Source: JAGPUQ01 sp050179115
Lineage (GTDB): Bacteria > Pseudomonadota > Gammaproteobacteria > Pseudomonadales > Porticoccaceae
Reading direction: 5' to 3'
Assembly (NCBI GenBank): GCA_050179115.1
Contig: JBFXFL010000060.1
Location: 1-10,467 of the forward strand
DNA: 10,467 bases
Below are positions 7,235-10,467 of this stretch, one piece after another. The notes beneath the pieces are model-generated. The model worked only from the letters and a program-made list of their open reading frames with translations, made no database searches and had not been told where the DNA came from. Position 1 is the first letter of the stretch, and the number at the start of each line of letters is the position of its first letter. Both the position numbers and the translations under genes were made by a program.

Positions 7235-8380
7235 ATGACCCAGCCCAAGGACTTCGGCTTCGACGACGATGCCGCCATGCTGCGCGATACCGCGCGCAAA
7301 TTTCTCGTCGACAATTTACCGACGGACAAACTGCACCGCCTGGTCGCCGCCAATTCCGACCCCTACCGCGCACCCGCCTGTGACTGGGACCAGGCCCTGT
7401 GGCGGCAGATCGTCGAGCTGGGCTGGACCACGGTGGCCGTGCCCGAAGCCGACGGCGGCATGGGCATGAACCTGACCGCGCTCGCCGCCCTCGCCGAAGA
7501 GGTCGGCCGCGCCGCACTGCCCTCGCCCTTTATCGCCACGGCGCTCGCCACGCTCGTGCTGCGCGAATGCGGGACCGAGCCCGCGCGCAAACTGCTCGGC
7601 GAAATCGCCACGGGCCGCGCCGCGACCTTGGCCACCATCCCGCGCAGCGGTGCCTGGGAAGTGGACGCCTGCGATGTGCGCCTCGAAGACGGCAAGCTCC
7701 AGGGCGGCGCCTGGTTCGTGCAGGACGCCCGCAAGGCCGACGTGCTGATCGTGAAAGCCGCGAGCGCCAACGGCATGGCGCTCTGCGCGGTGCCGGTGAA
7801 CAGCGCGGGCGTCGAAATCGTGCCCGACGCCATCATCGATCTGACCCGCGATCAGGCGCATATCCGGTTCAACGGTGTCGCGGTAGGGCCAGACCAGTTG
7901 CTCGCCGCGCCGGGCACCGGCGCCGCCGCGATCGAGGCCGCCGAACCCGCGCTGCTGACCATTGTGGCGGCCGACATGTGCGGCGCTGCCGAGTGGCTGT
8001 TGCAGACCACCGCCGAATACGCCCGGTTGCGCGAACAGTTCGGTCATCGGATCGGTTATTTTCAGGCCGTCAAACACCCGCTCGTCAATCTGATGATCGC
8101 GCTCGATCAGGCCAAATCCCTCGTTTACAACGCCGCCTGCGCGGTGGACAACGAACCGGAGCGGGCGCCTGCCTTCGCGCGCATGGCCAAGGCCGCGGCG
8201 TCCGATGTCGCCGCCTATGGATCAAACCGCGCGATCCAGTTTCACGGCGGTATCGGCTTTACCTGGGAATGCTCAGTACACCTCTACACCAAGCGACAGA
8301 AGCACAACCAGATGTTTTATGGAGATGCGAGTTATCAGCGCGCCAAACTGGCGGAGTTGTTGATGGGGCCAGTGGGGTAG
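7235..8380 (+). CDS. Acyl-CoA dehydrogenase-like protein, likely non-catalytic partner subunit
   Basis: A 381-residue acyl-CoA dehydrogenase homologue. Recognisable parts are the N-terminal helical domain with VPEADGGMGMNLTALAALAE at 69-88, the FAD-contacting EYARLREQFGHRIGYFQAVK at 261-280, and QFHGGIGFTWE at 335-345. Two active-site positions lack Glu: the helix position used by IVD/ChsE-type enzymes reads Leu (about 240, EPALLTIVAADMCG), and the MCAD-type YEGT position reads FYGD (361-364). This fits the non-catalytic chain of alpha2beta2 dehydrogenases (FadE28-FadE29-like), which supplies part of the FAD site to its partner. It follows the first dehydrogenase after 53 bases. AAGAGA at 7221-7226 is the plausible ribosome-binding site. 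The final residues PVG-stop lie within the first unit of a 12-bp tandem repeat, so the C terminus may have been reset by that repeat. Confidence 0.9.
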   Translation: MTQPKDFGFDDDAAMLRDTARKFLVDNLPTDKLHRLVAANSDPYRAPACDWDQALWRQIVELGWTTVAVPEADGGMGMNLTALAALAEEVGRAALPSPFIATALATLVLRECGTEPARKLLGEIATGRAATLATIPRSGAWEVDACDVRLEDGKLQGGAWFVQDARKADVLIVKAASANGMALCAVPVNSAGVEIVPDAIIDLTRDQAHIRFNGVAVGPDQLLAAPGTGAAAIEAAEPALLTIVAADMCGAAEWLLQTTAEYARLREQFGHRIGYFQAVKHPLVNLMIALDQAKSLVYNAACAVDNEPERAPAFARMAKAAASDVAAYGSNRAIQFHGGIGFTWECSVHLYTKRQKHNQMFYGDASYQRAKLAELLMGPVG

Positions 8381-8404
8381 CCAGTGGGGTAGCCAGTGGG
8401 GTAG
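8369..8404 (+). repeat. Perfect 3 x 12-bp tandem repeat carrying in-frame stop codons
   Basis: The unit CCAGTGGGGTAG is repeated three times without error at 8369-8380, 8381-8392 and 8393-8404. The period is 12, so all units stay in frame with the upstream dehydrogenase and each reads Pro-Val-Gly-stop. The real stop is in the first unit, and the others provide backup stops. Confidence 0.95.
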
Positions 8405-8448
8405 GTAGAACGTCGGGAACGACGCAGGGGCGGTCGGTTTTACCTACC
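8400..8448. terminator. Inverted repeat between convergent genes, possible bidirectional terminator
   Basis: GGTAGGTAGAAC (8400-8411) can pair with GTTTTACCTACC (8437-8448) over 12 positions with one G-T wobble. A smaller hairpin CGTC/GACG (8411-8414 with 8421-8424) is nested in the loop. It lies 20 bases after the dehydrogenase stop and between convergent genes. T-runs are short, so a classical terminator is not proven. Confidence 0.4.
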
Positions 8449-8505
8449 GCCTTCCCTACCGTGGAGGTCTGATCCTGCTTTTCAGCGCGGGTTACCGGCA
8501 TCAAG

Positions 8506-8563
8506 GGAAAACCGGATACGCCGATGACTCCATGGGTCCCATTAACGTTGGGCCGGATTTTCC
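8506..8563. repeat. Imperfect inverted repeat downstream of the yaiL-like gene
   Basis: GGAAAACCGG (8506-8515) can pair with CCGGATTTTCC (8553-8563) with one bulged base. The long loop contains a smaller CCCA/TGGG pairing. It is just 3' of the minus-strand DUF2058 gene and could form its transcript end. The long loop makes this weak. Confidence 0.3.
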
Positions 8564-8581
8564 ACCTGCGCCTGCGGACAC

Positions 8582-9106
8582 TCACCACATCAAATCATCG
8601 GGCACCGGATAATCCGCGTAGGGATCGCTTTCCGGATTCTCCTGCGACGACGGCACATTGAAGACCACCACACAATCCGGGTCGCGCCGGGCGATTTTCT
8701 CGGCAGTCACCGATGGCACCAGTTCGTAGGTCTGATCGAATCTGACCACCGCCAGGACGCCGCTGATGATCTGGGCGCGCTGCGCCTTGTGCAGAGCAAT
8801 TTTCTTTATCTTGCCGGCGTCGACGAACTGAAACGTACTGTCGCCGCCGCTGCGCGCCAGCCGCTGGGTTTCGATCAACTGGCGTATCTGGGCGATCTGG
8901 GCCCTGCGCTCACGCTCCGCCACCTGTTCGCGATTGCGGTCGCGGTCGCTTTCCGCCTTGTGCTGCTGGGCCAGACGCGCCTGTTCAGCCACGGCATCCG
9001 GCGTATTGCCGCGCTGCGCCTGCCGCTTTTCCTTGGTCGCTTTCTTGATCTGATGAGGCTTGACCAGGCCCGCCTTGAGCAACTGGTCTTGCAGGGGATT
9101 GGCCAT
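8582..9106 (-). CDS. yaiL: DUF2058 (YaiL-like) protein
   Basis: A 174-residue protein of the DUF2058 family, found in gammaproteobacteria; E. coli YaiL is the reference member and is described only as nucleoprotein/nucleic-acid-associated. The N terminus ANPLQDQLLKAGLV (2-15) and the very end YPVPDDLMW (166-174) are the family signatures. Residues about 20-85 are highly charged and helical (Lys, Arg, Gln, Glu), probably coiled-coil. A compact domain follows (FQFVDAGKIKKIALH at 92-106, FDQTYELVP at 123-131). The reading frame extends to a GTG at 9115, but the ATG at 9106 is chosen because AGGG (plus-strand 9117-9120) is then about 10 bases upstream and relatives start there. It is transcribed towards the dehydrogenase operon. 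No signal peptide is present, so it should be cytoplasmic; its biochemical role is unknown. Confidence 0.93.
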   Translation of the reverse strand: MANPLQDQLLKAGLVKPHQIKKATKEKRQAQRGNTPDAVAEQARLAQQHKAESDRDRNREQVAERERRAQIAQIRQLIETQRLARSGGDSTFQFVDAGKIKKIALHKAQRAQIISGVLAVVRFDQTYELVPSVTAEKIARRDPDCVVVFNVPSSQENPESDPYADYPVPDDLMW

Positions 9107-9115
9107 GGTCGTCAC

Positions 9116-9503
9116 GCCCTGTGGATGAAGTGATCCGGCAACCCGGGCGCACTGCCGGCTGAACTGGCCGGGACGCGGGATGCCCTCATGAGCGGCGCAT
9201 AGTGCCCCATTTGCGCGGACGATGGGTAGGGGAAGACAGGTCCGGCACGGACCCCGCCCGCTGCGGAGGCAATCGCGTTACGGCACGGGGTCGGCGGGCA
9301 GCCTCGGTCGATAACCCCGCACGGACACAATCGCCTGGTGGTCGTGCGGGCGAGACACGCGGACAACACAACCGGCGACGCCACCAATGGTGGGCACGGC
9401 CATGTGGCCTTTGCCCATGGCTACTGCCGCGGAATGTTAGGGCTGGGTACCTATCGGTTTAACAGCACGTCTGATGGTTCTGTGACCGTATGATAATAGG
9501 AGA
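9116..9503. other. Intergenic stretch of about 390 bases without a convincing gene
   Basis: Between two minus-strand genes no frame here shows family resemblance. A plus frame stays open from about 9228 to a TGA at 9491-9493, ending in a low-GC tail (GTYRFNSTSDGSVTV), but it has no ribosome-binding site and no recognised homology. It could be a gene remnant or chance. Inverted repeats occur at 9135-9158 and 9316-9350. The base composition falls from GC-rich to much more AT-rich around 9450. Confidence 0.5.
9316..9350. repeat. GC-rich inverted repeat in the intergenic stretch
   Basis: CCCGCACG (9316-9323) is perfectly complementary to CGTGCGGG (9343-9350). Two further pairs form (AC with GT) if one G is bulged. 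There is no T-run on either side, so it resembles a REP-like or cruciform palindrome more than a terminator. Confidence 0.5.
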
Positions 9504-10148
9504 TTATTGTATCTGACAAATCGTTTTGAAGTTATCCGTACTGCCTTCGGTTCCAGCGTTTGGGAGCGGAACTCCTCGATATTGGGCGACAACCATGGCG
9601 CCCCTTCTTCCGCGTGCAAATTCGCTGTCAGTAAGCAACAAGTAGTTCCGACCAGCGTAAGAAAAAGGCCGAATTTCCAGCAGGGCTAAGTTACGAGAAA
9701 GATAAGGCCAAGAACCAAAAGAGTTAATACCTCTCCACGCGGCTCGATCGGCCCGCGTCACTGTATCGGTGGGCGCGGAAGGTGCCTTACCTTGTGGGAA
9801 GACAAACAAAAATTCTCCCGTCGTCGAGTGGAACATGATGGATTCCCGTAACAGTGTTTCGGCGCGACCATCGTTGTCGATGTCAAACTCGACTGACTCG
9901 GCGTTCAAAATGTGTCTTTCGCCTCGATCGTGCACAAACGTATACGAGACACGCCGCCACGCCAGATTTGGCAGGAAGGCAAAGTTGAGAGGCAGAAACT
10001 GGTCGTTAAGGGATTGCTGCGTCTCATGCAATACGAATTGGCAGACAGAGCGATTCTTACCAACTATCAATGAGACCCGAGCCTCCTTGGCGTCTGTTGG
10101 ACACCAGGCAAGAGACACAAGCAAGAGCGCGACCATACTCATGCGCAT
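9504..10148 (-). CDS. Secreted hypothetical protein with a DxDxDG motif
   Basis: I do not recognise this 214-residue protein. It begins with a Sec-type signal peptide: MRMSMVALLLVSLAWCPTDA, with cleavage plausible after TDA, so the mature product should be periplasmic or extracellular. Cys16 is not in a proper lipobox. The mature part has only two cysteines, C36 and C211, which could form a disulfide. Residues 88-97 (FDIDNDGRAE) match the calcium-loop-like DxDxDG seen in FG-GAP/VCBS-type proteins, but only one copy is present. The base composition is clearly more AT-rich than in the genes to the left, suggesting separate ancestry. No good ribosome-binding site precedes the ATG at 10148; Met3 or Met5 are alternative starts. 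An IS5-like end begins 26 bases upstream, so its original promoter may have been displaced. The opposite-strand frame over the same bases lacks any signal or motif. Confidence 0.65.
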   Translation of the reverse strand: MRMSMVALLLVSLAWCPTDAKEARVSLIVGKNRSVCQFVLHETQQSLNDQFLPLNFAFLPNLAWRRVSYTFVHDRGERHILNAESVEFDIDNDGRAETLLRESIMFHSTTGEFLFVFPQGKAPSAPTDTVTRADRAAWRGINSFGSWPYLSRNLALLEIRPFSYAGRNYLLLTDSEFARGRRGAMVVAQYRGVPLPNAGTEGSTDNFKTICQIQ

Positions 10149-10170
10149 AGTGTTGGCTCTAACGTAATGC

Positions 10171-10174
10171 CTAA
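10171..10174. repeat. CTAA target site of an IS5-type insertion
   Basis: CTAA fits the YTAR target preference and 4-bp duplication size known for IS5, and it abuts the presumed IS left end at 10175. The matching copy on the other side is not seen in the window. Confidence 0.45.
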
Positions 10175-10340
10175 GGAAGCTCTGAATAACTCCCCGATTT
10201 TGCGATAATTATGGGGTCGAGACCAACCGGTGTTATCCATGACTCAGTTGACCTTTGCCGAAGCCCCAACTGAATCTCCAGTGGTCGGTTTAGTAGGAAT
10301 CCAGGAAACGACGCGAGGTATTAATGGCGCGATAGCTGTA
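10175..10340 (+). mobile_element. IS5-family left end, probably a truncated copy
   Basis: The stretch beginning GGAAGCTCTGAATAA at 10175 resembles the IS5 terminal repeat (GGAAGGTGCGAATAA type). About 65 bases later an ATG opens a reading frame starting MTQLTFAEA, which resembles the IS5 transposase start MSHQLTFADSE. The homology stops after about 11 codons and an IS3-type element follows, so this is only an IS end. The right boundary is approximate. GAGCTTCC at 10342-10349 is complementary to the first 8 bases, GGAAGCTC, and might be a second terminus of a short non-autonomous derivative. Confidence 0.55.
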
Positions 10341-10343
10341 TGA
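10239..10343 (+). pseudogene. Broken IS5-family transposase start
   Basis: A 34-codon frame starting MTQLTFAEAPTES and ending at TGA (10341-10343). The first 9-11 residues match the conserved N terminus of IS5-type transposases; the remaining residues (VVGLVGIQETTRGINGAIAV) do not, and the DDE catalytic part is absent. The coding sequence therefore appears replaced or interrupted just after its start, close to where the IS3-family element begins. Confidence 0.5.
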
Positions 10344-10467
10344 GCTTCCCTCTATTTTTCGTCTTCCAACCCAACGGCATTATGCCGCCAATTCTTTCTC
10401 ATGCTGAGTGCTGATCCAGTTTTCCAGGAATTTCATGGGCGAGACGTAGCCGAGCGTGGAATGCTGC
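10341..10467 (-). mobile_element. 3' end of an IS3-family element running off the window
   Basis: The minus-strand reading at the right edge is the C terminus of an IS3-family transposase, and the element should end shortly after its stop. TGAGCTTCCCTCTATTTTTC at 10341-10360 begins with TG and sits about 40 bases beyond the stop, which suits an IS3-type terminal repeat. The exact end is inferred, since the other terminus is outside the window. Confidence 0.5.
10380..10467 (-). CDS. IS3-family transposase (OrfB), C-terminal fragment
   Basis: The last 28 codons and TAA stop of a minus-strand gene whose start lies outside the window. The visible residues include HSTLGYVSPMKFLENW, the conserved C-terminal block of IS3-family OrfB (rve integrase-type DDE transposases; consensus around H-S-x-L-G-Y-x-S-P-x-x-F). 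This block follows the catalytic Glu, so the catalytic triad cannot be checked here. The end of the protein is ISTQHEKELAA. The subgroup within IS3 cannot be set from so short a piece. Confidence 0.85.
   Translation of the reverse strand, partial: QHSTLGYVSPMKFLENWISTQHEKELAA

Noticed and set aside
8369..8404. Tandem repeats considered as a CRISPR array
   Set aside because: Units are 12 bp and directly adjacent with no spacers, and no cas genes are present.
8259..8588. A 109-codon minus-strand frame across the intergenic repeats
   Set aside because: It overlaps the dehydrogenase 3' end and translates the tandem repeat and hairpin arms; nothing suggests a real protein.
9107..9115. GTG start for the DUF2058 protein at 9115
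   Set aside because: AGGG would be only one or two bases from the GTG, and family members begin at the MANPLQDQ methionine (9106).
9491..9510. ATAAT/ATTAT inverted repeat just after the stop of the secreted-protein gene
   Set aside because: Only a 5-bp AT stem, too weak to act as a terminator.
9769..10167. A 132-codon plus-strand frame opposite the secreted protein
   Set aside because: No signal, motif or start site; the opposite strand has a signal peptide and a DxDxDG motif.

Overview
The window looks like a piece of a high-GC gammaproteobacterial chromosome. The DUF2058/YaiL protein, which ends in the characteristic PDDLMW, belongs to a gammaproteobacterial family. The DUF4212 plus VC_2705-type symporter pair and the PhoX/DUF839 protein are common in proteobacteria. 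The sequence carries a 100-N scaffold gap with identical 127-bp flanks, so it is a draft, probably k-mer-based, short-read assembly. I cannot name the genus.

Layout, left to right. The first 22 bases may hold the start of a divergent gene. A plus-strand series follows: an MBL-fold hydrolase (143-916), a Tat-exported PhoX/DUF839 protein (998-2530), and a sirtuin-type protein deacylase (2611-3593) interrupted by the assembly gap. Collapsing the duplicated flanks gives an uninterrupted 251-residue sirtuin, so the gene is probably intact in the organism. After a leader with short tandem repeats comes a tight four-gene cluster: DUF4212 small subunit (3768-4163), sodium:solute symporter (4160-5935, 4-bp ATGA overlap), and two different acyl-CoA dehydrogenases (5949-7181 and 7235-8380). 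The first dehydrogenase has a candidate catalytic Glu; the second lacks Glu at both positions used by the superfamily. This fits a heteromeric (alpha2beta2-like) enzyme like those of steroid side-chain oxidation. The transporter may supply a carboxylate that the dehydrogenases later oxidise as a CoA thioester, but no CoA ligase or hydratase is visible here.

The last dehydrogenase gene ends inside a perfect 3 x 12-bp tandem repeat whose unit reads Pro-Val-Gly-stop in frame. Hairpin-forming DNA follows, and then the convergent yaiL-like gene (minus strand, 8582-9106). From about 9450 the base composition becomes clearly more AT-rich. This right-hand part holds an orphan secreted protein (minus, 9504-10148), an IS5-like left end placed at a CTAA target with a broken transposase start, and the 3' end of an IS3-family transposase running off the window. 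It looks like an acquired or rearranged segment.

I found no CRISPR array, tRNA, rRNA or defence system. The most noteworthy points are the correctable assembly gap in the sirtuin, the catalytic/non-catalytic dehydrogenase pair, the stop-codon-carrying tandem repeat, and the insertion-sequence junction at the right edge.
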